In this document: positions 36,915-45,892 of the stretch, piece by piece
How positions within the stretch are numbered: position 1 is the stretch's first letter
How the letters are laid out: every line of letters starts with the position of its first letter
DNA from: Polaribacter marinus
GTDB taxonomy: Bacteria > Bacteroidota > Bacteroidia > Flavobacteriales > Flavobacteriaceae
Direction of reading: 5' to 3'
Length of the DNA stretch: 64,000 nucleotides
Assembly: GCF_022662535.1 (NCBI RefSeq)
Contig: NZ_JAKQYM010000002.1
Location: 62,001 to 126,000 of the forward strand
Notes under the pieces: generated by a model
Seen by the model: the letters and a program-made list of their open reading frames with translations, nothing else
Told to the model about the DNA's origin: nothing
The model's database searches: none
Position numbers and translations under genes: made by a program

Positions 36915-39170
36915 TTAATTTTTACAATATTGATTATACATTAATTGTCCAAATGAAATATTCTCATCATTAGGAGACAATTTACAATTAATTTTTAAAT
37001 TTATATTTTCTTCTTTGGTCATTTTAAGTAACATTTTTACTAGGAAAGAGTTTTGAAAAACACCTCCACTACAAGCAATTATTTTTATGTTTTCTTTTTT
37101 AGAAATTTTGAGAATACATTTTGATAAAGTATAAATAAAACTTGCTGCAATTTTTTCTTTAGGAATATTGTTTTCTTTTGCTTTTATAATGTTTTCTATA
37201 ATTTTTTGTGGTGATAATTGTTTTTCATTCTCTAAAAAATTTAGATAAGATTTTTGTTGGTATTCACTGGCCAATTGTTCTAATAACATTACGGCTTCTG
37301 CTTCATAAGTATTAATATCTGTATTTATTAATAAGGAAGCAACGGCATCAAACAAACGACCAACAGATGATGTTTTTAATTTATTTGAAGCTAACATTTT
37401 ATTATAAACACTCCATTCTGTTTTAGAAAATTTATTTTCAATAAGTTGTTTATTTTCATTGCTCATTAAACTTAGTAAAGCCAATCTTGGTTCTTTTGCC
37501 ATTTTATCGTTAGCAATCCAATTAAAATAATTAAAATGAGTAAGTCTTTTCATTTTTTTATTTTGATAAGTAAAGAACTCACCTCCCCAAATGTTGTTGT
37601 CATCTCCCAAACCAGTTCCATCCCATATAACACCAAGTATTTGATCTTTTGAAGAAAATAAATGATGTTCGCCTAAAACACTTGCAAAATGTGCTTTATG
37701 ATGTTGAACTACTATAAGATTTGTATTCCATTTTAAAGCGAATTCTTTGCCTATAACACTACTTTGGTAATTAGGATGAGTATCAATTAAAATGGTTTTT
37801 GGAGTGGCATTAAATAATTGAATATAATCATTTATCGTTTTTTTATATCGTTGTAAAACGTTGTAACTATCTAAATTTCCAAAATATTGACTTACATAAA
37901 TATGTGTATTAGGAGAAAAAGTAAATGTGCTTTTTAAATGTGCGCCCATCGCTAAAATAGGCTCTGTTGTTTTTGCATTAACATCAATATAATTTGGAGC
38001 TAACCCACGTGATCTTCGTAAAATAATTGTTTGTTTGTCTATAATTTTTAGAACAGAATCATCTTGAGGGAATTGAATATCTAAATTATGATGTATAAAA
38101 TAATCTGCTACATTTTTTAATTCTTCTTGCGCTTCTTTTTCGTTAGAAATAATTGAAGAACCATGTATATTTCCGCTTGTTGCAACAAGTGGAGTTTTTA
38201 CAGTTTTCATTATTAATTCAAATAAAGAAGAGGATGGAAGCATGACACCTGTTTGATGTAATTTTGGAGCAATTATATCTGTTTTAATAATTGTATTTGT
38301 TTTGTTTTTTAAAATTACAATTGGAGCTATGTTAGAGTTAATTAATTTCTCTTGGGTATCAGAAAGTTCAAAATCTTTTTTTAATGTTTCAATATTTGAA
38401 TATAGAACAGCAAAGGGTTTGTTTGGTCGTTTTTTATTTTTTCTTAATTTTTGAATTACTTTTGTATTTGTAGCATCACAGCATAATAAATATCCATTTG
38501 TGTTTTTAATAGCAATAATATTTCCTTCTTTTAATTTTTTTGCAATTTTTAGGAGTATTGTTTGCTGATTTTCTTCAAGTAAATCACCTTTATCGTTTTT
38601 AAATTGAAGTTTAATTCCGCATGTTGAACAGGAATTGGTTTGAGAATGAAACCTTTTATCTTCTGGATTGTTATATTCTTTTTTACAAGTATTACACATT
38701 TTAAATTTAGAAAGTGATGTGTGCTCTCTTTCAAAAGGAAATTTTGTTGTTATAGAATAACGAGGTCCGCATTGTACACAAGTTGTAAAAGCATACTGAA
38801 AGCGTCTATTTTTTTTATCTTTTAATTCTTCTTTACATGAATTACATACAGAAAAATCGGGGGTTAATGGGCTTTGAATTTGGTGGTTTACTTCTGATAA
38901 TACAATTGAAAAATCAATATATATTTTAGGTGTAATTTTATTTATATTATAAGAAGTAATAACAGATACTTTGGGTTTTTGGTTTAGTATTTGTTGTACA
39001 AAAGCGTCTATTTTTTTTTCTGTAGTGTTTATGTGAATTACCACTCCGTTGGCGTTATTACTAACATTTCCGGTTAATTTATTTTGTGTAGCAAGGTTGT
39101 ATACAAACGGACGAAATCCTACTCCTTGTACAAGTCCTTTAATTTGTATTTTATATGTGTTTGCTTGCAA
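36915..39170 (-). CDS. hypF: Carbamoyltransferase HypF
   Basis: HypF of 751 residues, the usual length. Domains in order: acylphosphatase (QIKGLVQGVGFRPFVYNLA), two zinc-finger segments (CNSC ... CVQCGPRYS and CNTC ... CSTCG, about 105-195), YrdC-like nucleotide domain (about 205-380) and Kae1-like transferase domain (VVQHHKAHFASVLGEH, GVIWDGTGLGDDNNIWGGE, SGGVFQN). It uses carbamoyl phosphate and ATP to load the HypE cysteine. All signature residues are present. Confidence 0.96.
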   Translation of the reverse strand: MQANTYKIQIKGLVQGVGFRPFVYNLATQNKLTGNVSNNANGVVIHINTTEKKIDAFVQQILNQKPKVSVITSYNINKITPKIYIDFSIVLSEVNHQIQSPLTPDFSVCNSCKEELKDKKNRRFQYAFTTCVQCGPRYSITTKFPFEREHTSLSKFKMCNTCKKEYNNPEDKRFHSQTNSCSTCGIKLQFKNDKGDLLEENQQTILLKIAKKLKEGNIIAIKNTNGYLLCCDATNTKVIQKLRKNKKRPNKPFAVLYSNIETLKKDFELSDTQEKLINSNIAPIVILKNKTNTIIKTDIIAPKLHQTGVMLPSSSLFELIMKTVKTPLVATSGNIHGSSIISNEKEAQEELKNVADYFIHHNLDIQFPQDDSVLKIIDKQTIILRRSRGLAPNYIDVNAKTTEPILAMGAHLKSTFTFSPNTHIYVSQYFGNLDSYNVLQRYKKTINDYIQLFNATPKTILIDTHPNYQSSVIGKEFALKWNTNLIVVQHHKAHFASVLGEHHLFSSKDQILGVIWDGTGLGDDNNIWGGEFFTYQNKKMKRLTHFNYFNWIANDKMAKEPRLALLSLMSNENKQLIENKFSKTEWSVYNKMLASNKLKTSSVGRLFDAVASLLINTDINTYEAEAVMLLEQLASEYQQKSYLNFLENEKQLSPQKIIENIIKAKENNIPKEKIAASFIYTLSKCILKISKKENIKIIACSGGVFQNSFLVKMLLKMTKEENINLKINCKLSPNDENISFGQLMYNQYCKN

Positions 39171-39175
39171 AAAAA

Positions 39176-39877
39176 TTAATTATTTTGTTTTTGTTTTACT
39201 TTTTCTAATAACCAATCGCACCATGCATCAATACCCTCATCTTTTAACGCCGAAATTTGCATTACTTCAATTTGATGATTTACTTCTTTAGCATCTTTTA
39301 TAACGGCATCAACAGAAAAAGGTAAATACGGCAATAAATCAGATTTTGATACCAACATTAAATCGCTGGTTAAAAACATTCTCGGATATTTTTTAGGTTT
39401 GTCATCTCCTTCTGTTGTAGCCATTAAGGTTACTCTATAATCTTCACCTAAATCAAATGAAGCAGGGCAAACTAGGTTTCCAACATTTTCTATAAATAAA
39501 AGGTCAATATTTTCTAACTGATATTCTGGTAATACTTGGTGTACCATTTGTGCTTCTAGATGACATATACCACCTGTAACAATTTGTAGTGCTTGAATTC
39601 CAGTTTCTCTAATTCGCTCCGCATCACGTTCGGTTTCTAAATCGCCAACCATCACTGCCATTGTAATTTTATCTTTTAATTTTTCGGCAGTTTTTTGCAT
39701 TAAGGTTGTTTTTCCGCTACCTGCAGAAGAAGTAACATTTATTAAAAGTGTTTTGTTTTTTTTCATTTCACTTTTAATAATATCAGCAACATAATCGTTT
39801 GCCTTTAACAAGTTTATATTTGTGTTCTCACACTGTACGGTTCCGCGAGCAGCTTTCGTTGATTTATCTACACTCAT
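39176..39877 (-). CDS. hypB: Nickel insertion GTPase HypB
   Basis: HypB of 233 residues, a GTPase that helps insert nickel into the large subunit with HypA. The P-loop is NVTSSAGSGKTTL and the switch/metal region has VGDLETERDAERIRETGIQALQIVTGGICHLEAQMV. NxxD-type recognition is in SKSDLLPYL. It lacks an N-terminal histidine-rich nickel-storage tract and the CxxCGC motif. A 46-base gap separates it from hypA. Confidence 0.95.
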   Translation of the reverse strand: MSVDKSTKAARGTVQCENTNINLLKANDYVADIIKSEMKKNKTLLINVTSSAGSGKTTLMQKTAEKLKDKITMAVMVGDLETERDAERIRETGIQALQIVTGGICHLEAQMVHQVLPEYQLENIDLLFIENVGNLVCPASFDLGEDYRVTLMATTEGDDKPKKYPRMFLTSDLMLVSKSDLLPYLPFSVDAVIKDAKEVNHQIEVMQISALKDEGIDAWCDWLLEKVKQKQNN

Positions 39878-39923
39878 AAGATGTTTTTTATTTTAATGGT
39901 TATAAAACTCTTTGTAATCTTTT

Positions 39924-40271
39924 TTAATCGTTAAATTCTATTTTATGAATTAACATTTCTTCTCCTTGTATTAAATTTTTACTGGGTTTATGACAATTTT
40001 CGCAAGTAAATTTATAGTTTTCTATTTGTGTTATATGATTACAGCTTTCGCATTGTATCTTTATTTCTGTAGATTCTATATGTAATTTTACATGATGAAA
40101 TTTAGTGCCACAATAATGTTTAGCTGTAAATGCATTGTGTAATAATCTGGGCTCTATATTAGATAATTTTCCAACTTTTAAATAAATAGCGATCATTTTG
40201 TTGAGTTTTTCTTCTTCAAACTCAACTTCTAAAGTTTTCATAATACTATTTACAATGGATGTTTCGTGCAT
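39924..40271 (-). CDS. hypA: Nickel chaperone HypA
   Basis: HypA of 115 residues. The N-terminal MHE contains the nickel-binding His2, and zinc is held by two CxxC pairs, Cys74/Cys77 (CESC) and Cys90/Cys93 (CENC). It works with HypB to insert nickel. The gene begins 3 bases after the TPR gene ends. Confidence 0.95.
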   Translation of the reverse strand: MHETSIVNSIMKTLEVEFEEEKLNKMIAIYLKVGKLSNIEPRLLHNAFTAKHYCGTKFHHVKLHIESTEIKIQCESCNHITQIENYKFTCENCHKPSKNLIQGEEMLIHKIEFND

Positions 40272-40273
40272 AA

Positions 40274-41761
40274 TTAGTCTATAAATATGTTTAATTTTTT
40301 TAATTCTTTTTTATGATTGTTTGCCTTTTCTATCAATTCATTGTCTGTAACTAATTTTATAACTTCATTGGCTTTTTGAAGCATTATTTCGTAATTTTTT
40401 ACTTCATCTTTTTCTGTTTCATTATGTATTAACCAATATAATTCTAATTGATTTAAAAGTGTTAATGCACGTTCAAAAGGATATTCTTTAGAGGTTCTTA
40501 TGTTTAAGGCTTGTTCAAATAAGTCAAAAGCTTTTTTAAGATTATTATGCAATTTTGCTTCCGGAAACCCCATTAAAGCTGTTGCGTAATTATGTGAAAT
40601 CATGGCATTTTCATAAGGAAATTGCTCTTTGTTATAAAATTCCAATGCTTCTTTAAAAGAAGAGGCACAAAAGGCTGTCCAAATGGCTTTTTCTTTTTCA
40701 GAAACTTGAATTTCAGAATAAATTAGAGCTAAATTATGATGAATATTGGCAAATTTTTGAGGATGAGTATCTCGTTTAAAAACTTTTAAGGCGTTTTGAA
40801 AAGTATTAATTGCAGGTTTGTAATATTGTGGGTTTCCATTTTTAGACCAAGTATATAATAAAATTGCTTTTTGTAGTGTTGCTTCACCTAAAAATTCAGG
40901 AATTTCGGCTTCTTTAAAATATAAAATTGCTTTATTAATTAAATCTTTAGCTTGAATATAATCTTTTAAATAACTGGCAATTTCAGAGGCATCTATCAAT
41001 AATAAACCTGCGTTGACTGTAAGGTTTATGCTTTGGTAATAGGAAATAGAATTTAATTGTAAATTTAAAATACTTTTTAGATTTTCGATATCATATGGGA
41101 CTGTTATTTGGGGCATTAAAGCATTGACCAGCAAATGATTTAGTGCATTTTTTTCTTCATTAGAATTGGCCTTTGATTTAACAGAATTAATTAATTTCTC
41201 GGCATCTTTATATAATCCATTATCTAATAATAGATTTACATAATGTTTTGTGGAAAACAGTTTTAAACTATTGGTTTGTGCATTTTTTAAAGCCTCTTCA
41301 AATATGTTTTGTAATGTTGTTTTGTCAACTTTTGTTTCTAAATCCCCAAAGTTATACGCAATTGCTAAATTATGTAATGAGGTTTTTTTTAAAAAGTTAA
41401 TTTGTTCATTTGTAATTGTATATCCAAATTGTAGGTGGGTAGCAATTAATAAATGGTGATATATTTTATTTTTTTCTGAAATAAATTGAAAAGCTTTTTG
41501 ATGGTTTCCTAATTTATAGAAAATAAGTGCAAGTAAATCTTCTGAAGAAAAAGGAATGTTTGGAAAAATATAGGGAGGTTCGGTATCATTCCAATCTAAT
41601 TGAGTTTGTATAAGGTTATTCTTTACGATAATTTTTTTATCATCAAAATTTACAGTATCAGTTTCAGTAACCACTATAACTAATTCATTTAATCTATCTA
41701 TAGAAGAAACTACTTGTTGTATTTGATTTTCAAAATTAGTTGTTGTTAATATGGTAATCAT
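40274..41761 (-). CDS. TPR protein of the hydrogenase operon
   Basis: Protein of 495 residues with no signal peptide. The first about 120 residues are unassigned; the rest is a series of tetratricopeptide-like helix pairs (for example NLTVNAGLLLIDASEIASYLKD, PEFLGEATLQKAILLYTW, KFANIHHNLALIYSEIQ, PYENAMISHNYATALMG). Its start overlaps the preceding 88-residue gene by 26 bases, which indicates translational coupling. TPR proteins probably mediate protein contacts during hydrogenase assembly; the exact role is unknown. Confidence 0.8.
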   Translation of the reverse strand: MITILTTTNFENQIQQVVSSIDRLNELVIVVTETDTVNFDDKKIIVKNNLIQTQLDWNDTEPPYIFPNIPFSSEDLLALIFYKLGNHQKAFQFISEKNKIYHHLLIATHLQFGYTITNEQINFLKKTSLHNLAIAYNFGDLETKVDKTTLQNIFEEALKNAQTNSLKLFSTKHYVNLLLDNGLYKDAEKLINSVKSKANSNEEKNALNHLLVNALMPQITVPYDIENLKSILNLQLNSISYYQSINLTVNAGLLLIDASEIASYLKDYIQAKDLINKAILYFKEAEIPEFLGEATLQKAILLYTWSKNGNPQYYKPAINTFQNALKVFKRDTHPQKFANIHHNLALIYSEIQVSEKEKAIWTAFCASSFKEALEFYNKEQFPYENAMISHNYATALMGFPEAKLHNNLKKAFDLFEQALNIRTSKEYPFERALTLLNQLELYWLIHNETEKDEVKNYEIMLQKANEVIKLVTDNELIEKANNHKKELKKLNIFID

Positions 41762-42002
41762 CTTTATTTATTTTTTGTTTTCCTCTACTATCTTTGGCGG
41801 CAGTATTTTGAATGTTTCTAGCATAAATTTCTGCTAATCTTTTAGAATGATAATCTCCAATTTTTTGTATCAATAGATGTTTTGGGTCTTTTGAATCTAT
41901 AAAAACCAATGATACTTCCCAACGACTTTTATTTTCTATTATTCTATATTGTACTTGAGCATCTAATAACCATGCATCTTCAGGTTTATTTCTTTTACTC
42001 AC
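41736..42002 (-). CDS. Small conserved-type protein, unknown, in hydrogenase operon (88 aa)
   Basis: Basic, soluble-looking protein of 88 residues with no known motif that I recognise (MSKRNKPEDAWLLDAQVQYRI..., IGDYHSKRLAEIYARNIQ). The first two thirds look like a small beta-sheet domain followed by a helix. It overlaps the upstream 105-residue gene by 4 bases (ATGA type) and the TPR gene downstream. Co-translation with the hydrogenase set makes it a candidate accessory subunit or assembly factor. Whether it corresponds to the small accessory subunits of mycobacterial Huc cannot be judged here. Confidence 0.65.
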   Translation of the reverse strand: MSKRNKPEDAWLLDAQVQYRIIENKSRWEVSLVFIDSKDPKHLLIQKIGDYHSKRLAEIYARNIQNTAAKDSRGKQKINKDDYHINNN

Positions 42003-42316
42003 TTTAAACTAATTTTTATCAAATTTGTTTTTTTTATAATGGTAAAATCTAAATTTCTATCTAGCATACTTAAGTCATTATCTATCAAAATTTCTCTTAT
42101 AGCTAATGTTTTGTCACCTTTTAAATTTCTAGATTTTAATAAAAATTGAGTAGGTTTATATATTTTTACAAACCACTGACTGTCTACGGGTGTAATAAGT
42201 AAGTTTTTTTGTTCTTTTATAAAAGTTACATAAGCATAATGGATGTTTCCAAAAATAGAAGTTACTATATCATGTTCTATATAAATATGAGATGATTTAA
42301 GTGATATTCTATTCAT
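41999..42316 (-). CDS. Small protein, unknown, in hydrogenase operon (105 aa)
   Basis: Protein of 105 residues, predicted mostly beta (HIYIEHDIVTSIFGNIHYAYVTF, LLITPVDSQWFVKIYKP), without cysteines, signal or membrane helix. It begins 2 bases after the protease gene stop and overlaps the next gene by 4 bases. No family was recognised. Its tight place between the maturation protease and the hyp genes suggests a hydrogenase-specific role. Confidence 0.65.
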   Translation of the reverse strand: MNRISLKSSHIYIEHDIVTSIFGNIHYAYVTFIKEQKNLLITPVDSQWFVKIYKPTQFLLKSRNLKGDKTLAIREILIDNDLSMLDRNLDFTIIKKTNLIKISLK

Positions 42317-42318
42317 TT

Positions 42319-42801
42319 TTATAAAATAACCAATGGCTTTAACTCTTCTAAGATTAGATTAACAACTTTATCTCCAGCATCTTGTACTTCTTTACTTAAG
42401 TCAAATTCTAATTTTGTATTCTCAACAGCAATTAAATATACTTGAATATCTTCTGGGTATTCGTCCTGTAATATTTTTTTAGCATAAGATAATGCTTGGT
42501 TCCATTTCATACTATGTAAAAACACTAAAGGGTTTTCTTCTGGTGCAGCTAAAACTTCACTAGCAGGGACTTTAAACAATGTTCCAACAGGTTCGTTGCT
42601 ATTAATAACAGCATCTACTAAAATTATTTTCTGATGACCTTTTAATCCAAAGAGAATTTCAAAAGCGGCGGTACCCATGTCAAAAATATTGATAGAAGAA
42701 TTGTTTCCAATTATTTCTTTTAATTTTTCAATAACATACATTCCAATACCATCATCACTACGTACTGGGTTTCCAAAACCCATTATTGCTATTTTTTCCA
42801 T
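42319..42801 (-). CDS. Hydrogenase large-subunit maturation endopeptidase
   Basis: HyaD/HupW family protease of 160 residues that removes the C-terminal extension of the large subunit once nickel is in place. The nickel-sensing residues are in GFGNPVRSDDGIG, the VDAV segment and FLHSMKW (candidate Glu/Asp and His ligands). It lies directly downstream of the large-subunit gene, beyond a hairpin at 42821-42859, and its target extension is visible in that subunit. Confidence 0.92.
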   Translation of the reverse strand: MEKIAIMGFGNPVRSDDGIGMYVIEKLKEIIGNNSSINIFDMGTAAFEILFGLKGHQKIILVDAVINSNEPVGTLFKVPASEVLAAPEENPLVFLHSMKWNQALSYAKKILQDEYPEDIQVYLIAVENTKLEFDLSKEVQDAGDKVVNLILEELKPLVIL

Positions 42802-42820
42802 ATCATTTTATATATAACTT

Positions 42821-42859
42821 AAAAAACTTTCTTAAGCTTTTAACTTAAGAAAGTTTTTT
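42821..42859 (-). terminator. Strong hairpin inside the hydrogenase operon
   Basis: A perfect 16-base stem AAAAAACTTTCTTAAG with CTTAAGAAAGTTTTTT and a 7-base loop, with a T run when read on the minus strand. It stands after the large-subunit gene and before the protease gene. It probably stops most transcripts after the two structural genes and lets a smaller share continue to the maturation genes. Confidence 0.8.
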
Positions 42860-42883
42860 TTTAACTATCTTATATTTAATTGT

Positions 42884-44479
42884 TTATAGTTTAAATTTGG
42901 ATAGTTCGACACCACTCTGTTCATCATGGGCATGTACTGTACATACCAAACAAGAATCAAAAGAACGAGCTACAATACCAACTTCAACTGGATCTGTAGG
43001 GTCTTCAATATCAATTCCTTCTAGAGCAGCTTCAATAGGCCCAGGGTTTCCTTTTGCATCATTAGGACCAACATTCCATGTAGTAGGTGCCATTACTTGA
43101 TAATTTTTTATAACACCGTCTTTAATTTCAATCCAGTGAGCCAATGATCCACGTGCAGCTTCTGTAGCTCCAAATCCTTTACCATCTTTTTCTACAGGTT
43201 TGATATAGAATTCGCCATCTAAATCAATTTCAGATAACCATTTGTCAATAAATTTATAAAGACGTGGAGCTTCGTGAACTCTCGCTAAAACACGTGTAAA
43301 TACACTTGGTCCCATTTTTTTTATGATATCTCCAAATAAAGGGTCCTGAATTTGATGATCCTTATTGTTTGGATTTGCATTCATAATGCAACGAGCTAAA
43401 GGTCCTGCTTCTGCTGCATGTCCGTCATAACGAGGAGCTTTAGCCCAAGAATATTGTTTGTCAAAATCAGAATCATGCAAAGTATGTGACTTAGCAGGAT
43501 CTGGTAAAGGTTCGTCCCATGGGTGTAAACCATCTTCTTGATTTTTATACCAAGAATGTTTTACGTCTTCACTTATTTTCATGTGATCAAATTCATGCCA
43601 ATTTTCACCATCAAAGAAGCCACTTGAGCTAATTAAAGCATCATTTCTTCCTTCAATAGTAGGATTGTTATACATATCTTTATGTAAATAGGTTCCTGTT
43701 GCTAAAAATTTACCAACTCCTTGACCAAACTTATCTAATCCAAATTCAATACCTGCTCTAATTAAAAGACCTAAATCGCTATTTTTATGAGATTCATTTT
43801 CTTCAACCCAAGCAAGCATGTCATCCCAAGATTTAATTTCTAGATAACGTTCAATTGAACAACCAAGCCAAATTGGTTCTAACCAATCGTTTTTAAATTG
43901 TGTCATAATTGCATGTGCTCTTGTGATATCTTTTAGGGTAGGAGCACACATTACGCCTCCGGGAACCATGTAGCTAGAGTGTGGCCATTGACCACCAAAT
44001 AAGGCGTAGACTTGTACAGGTAAACCACTAGCAGTTAAACCTTTTTGAAAAGTTGTTCCTACGTATGCAGACCATCGTTTTACAACTTCTGGATATAAAG
44101 GTTTGTTTGCGTATTTCTTATTCGCTAAATCAGTAGCAAATATTGCATAAAACCATCTTGGAATACTTTGTATAGTTTCTGTAGCTTGACCAATTGCTCT
44201 TAATAGTAATGCATTAGGAGGCAATTTTGTTCCCCATGCAGTATCTAATGCAGAAGATGCACAGTATAAATGTGATCCACCACAAATACCACAAATTCTT
44301 GGTGTAACGATTAATCCAGATTGTGGATCTTTACCAGCCATAATTTTTTCGAAGCCTCTAAACATTGCGGCTTGTGTATGTGCTCTGGTTACTTTTCCGT
44401 TATCTATATATACTTTAACATCTAAATCACCTTCAACTCTTCCAACTGGTGATATATTTAATTCTTTTACTGTTGACAT
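42884..44479 (-). CDS. [NiFe] hydrogenase large subunit, group 2a-like
   Basis: Catalytic subunit of 531 residues. Nickel ligands are in the N-terminal RICGICGGSHLYCAS and the C-terminal DSCLVCTVH. After that histidine come 15 residues (AHDEQSGVELSKFKL) that the endopeptidase would remove. No transport signal. The overall sequence, SFDSCLVCTVHAHDEQSG end and pairing with a signal-less small subunit resemble cyanobacterial HupL and actinobacterial Huc large subunits, that is group 2a uptake hydrogenases. It oxidises H2; electrons pass to the small subunit. Confidence 0.93.
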   Translation of the reverse strand: MSTVKELNISPVGRVEGDLDVKVYIDNGKVTRAHTQAAMFRGFEKIMAGKDPQSGLIVTPRICGICGGSHLYCASSALDTAWGTKLPPNALLLRAIGQATETIQSIPRWFYAIFATDLANKKYANKPLYPEVVKRWSAYVGTTFQKGLTASGLPVQVYALFGGQWPHSSYMVPGGVMCAPTLKDITRAHAIMTQFKNDWLEPIWLGCSIERYLEIKSWDDMLAWVEENESHKNSDLGLLIRAGIEFGLDKFGQGVGKFLATGTYLHKDMYNNPTIEGRNDALISSSGFFDGENWHEFDHMKISEDVKHSWYKNQEDGLHPWDEPLPDPAKSHTLHDSDFDKQYSWAKAPRYDGHAAEAGPLARCIMNANPNNKDHQIQDPLFGDIIKKMGPSVFTRVLARVHEAPRLYKFIDKWLSEIDLDGEFYIKPVEKDGKGFGATEAARGSLAHWIEIKDGVIKNYQVMAPTTWNVGPNDAKGNPGPIEAALEGIDIEDPTDPVEVGIVARSFDSCLVCTVHAHDEQSGVELSKFKL

Positions 44480-44500
44480 TTTAGTTTTTTTAGTTGATTA

Positions 44501-45460
44501 TTATTTAGAAGTTTCTGTAATACGTTTGTTTGTAGGCATTACTTTTTGGAAACCTGCTTCCATATAGTATGCTAACTTACTTCTTCCTTCCGGTACCTCT
44601 TTAGGAAAAACGCCCATATATTTCATGGTTTTAAAAACACTTCCTTTCATTAAATCGTTATGAGGAAAACCTGGTTCTGTACATCCTAAGCAAGGATGAT
44701 TGGAACGTGTTTTGCTTGATTGACGATTCCATAATATATTATTACAACTAGCTCTAGTCATTGGTCCTCTACAACCTACTTCATAAAATAAACATCCGCC
44801 TCGTTTACCAAAGTTTCCATCTACTTTTTGAGCAAAATTGGAAACATTAGTACAACCATCTTGTACAAAATCTGTAAAGAATGTTTTTGGTCTGTGATAT
44901 TCATCAATTAAAACATCTCCAATTCTACCAACTGAAATAGCAACTAAAATTTGAGTGATCCAATCTGGATGAGCTGGACAACCTGGAATATTAATAACAG
45001 GTAAACCTCCTTTAGAAACATAATCTGCACCTAAAAAACCACCCTTGTTCTTTTTTAAAAATTGCATTCCAGTAGATTCACTTGGATTTGGTGCGACAGC
45101 GGGAATTCCTCCCCATGTGGCACAATCTCCAATTGCTACAACATAGCCTGCAACTTCAGATAGTTCTTTAATCCAATCCATCATTGGTCGATCAGCAAAA
45201 TAGTTCATTGTTCCTGTACCATTAGGACCTTGAATAATTGAGCCTTCATACACTAAGATATCCATTTGCACTTTTCCTGCAATTATATCTCTTAATAAAT
45301 CTTGAACCTGATCTCCAATTTGCAAACCTGTAGTTGGATGCCATAAGATATTGAGTCCAAAATCCGTAATGAGCTCAACTACAGTAGGTTCTTCTGCGTT
45401 CAAGAAAGACATAGTGTTACCACTACATGCGCCTCCTTGTAACCATAAAACATTAGCCAT
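44501..45460 (-). CDS. [NiFe] hydrogenase small subunit, group 2a-like
   Basis: Iron-sulfur subunit of 319 residues. It starts MANVLWLQGGACSGNTMSFL, with no Tat signal, so the enzyme stays on the cytoplasmic side. Cluster ligands are in GGACSGN, GDCATWGG, IPGCPAHPDW, and the C-terminal QDGCTN, GCLFYEVGCRGP and CLGCTEPGFP. The usual CxxC of the proximal site reads Cys12-Ser-Gly-Asn15, as in cyanobacterial HupS. It is the first gene of the long operon; the region upstream (45461-45892) should hold the promoter. Confidence 0.94.
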   Translation of the reverse strand: MANVLWLQGGACSGNTMSFLNAEEPTVVELITDFGLNILWHPTTGLQIGDQVQDLLRDIIAGKVQMDILVYEGSIIQGPNGTGTMNYFADRPMMDWIKELSEVAGYVVAIGDCATWGGIPAVAPNPSESTGMQFLKKNKGGFLGADYVSKGGLPVINIPGCPAHPDWITQILVAISVGRIGDVLIDEYHRPKTFFTDFVQDGCTNVSNFAQKVDGNFGKRGGCLFYEVGCRGPMTRASCNNILWNRQSSKTRSNHPCLGCTEPGFPHNDLMKGSVFKTMKYMGVFPKEVPEGRSKLAYYMEAGFQKVMPTNKRITETSK

Positions 45461-45892
45461 AAATTAGTTAGTTTTAATTTTTAATGGCATAAATATAATA
45501 TGAATAATTTATTTTTTTTGTTAAATATTATGAATATGACAACAAAAAGCCTAATTTATAATGATTCTAAATACAATTTACTTGAAACAATTATGGTATT
45601 CGCATTATTGAATATGTTGATAAAATAGTAAAAAATTGAGGTTCTTATACTACTTTGTTAGTCTGAAAAGAATAATATAAGTTGTAATGAATAAATAAGA
45701 TGGATTTTACTTTCCTATACAATATTTTACTATCCTTACTATTATTGGGTTTGATGAAGTAGGGCAACAAATAGGGTACAAGTTATTCAAATTAAAGGAA
45801 ATTTTGTGATTAATAAAAACAGATTGAAGTACAAATTTAGAATAAAAAAAACCACTCAAATGAGTGGTTTTTGAATTAAAAAACATCAAGTA
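45461..45892 (-). promoter_or_regulatory. Gene-free upstream region of the hydrogenase operon
   Basis: No protein gene is supported in these 432 bases. The promoter of the hydrogenase operon is expected here, but I found no clear TAnnTTTG element or palindromic operator close to the small-subunit start. The far end contains the terminator of the DUF6266 gene. Confidence 0.4.
45849..45872 (-). terminator. Terminator after the DUF6266 gene
   Basis: The stem AAACCACTCA (45849-45858) and TGAGTGGTTT (45861-45870) is followed by A/T runs on both sides, 21 bases beyond the DUF6266 stop on the minus strand. Confidence 0.85.
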
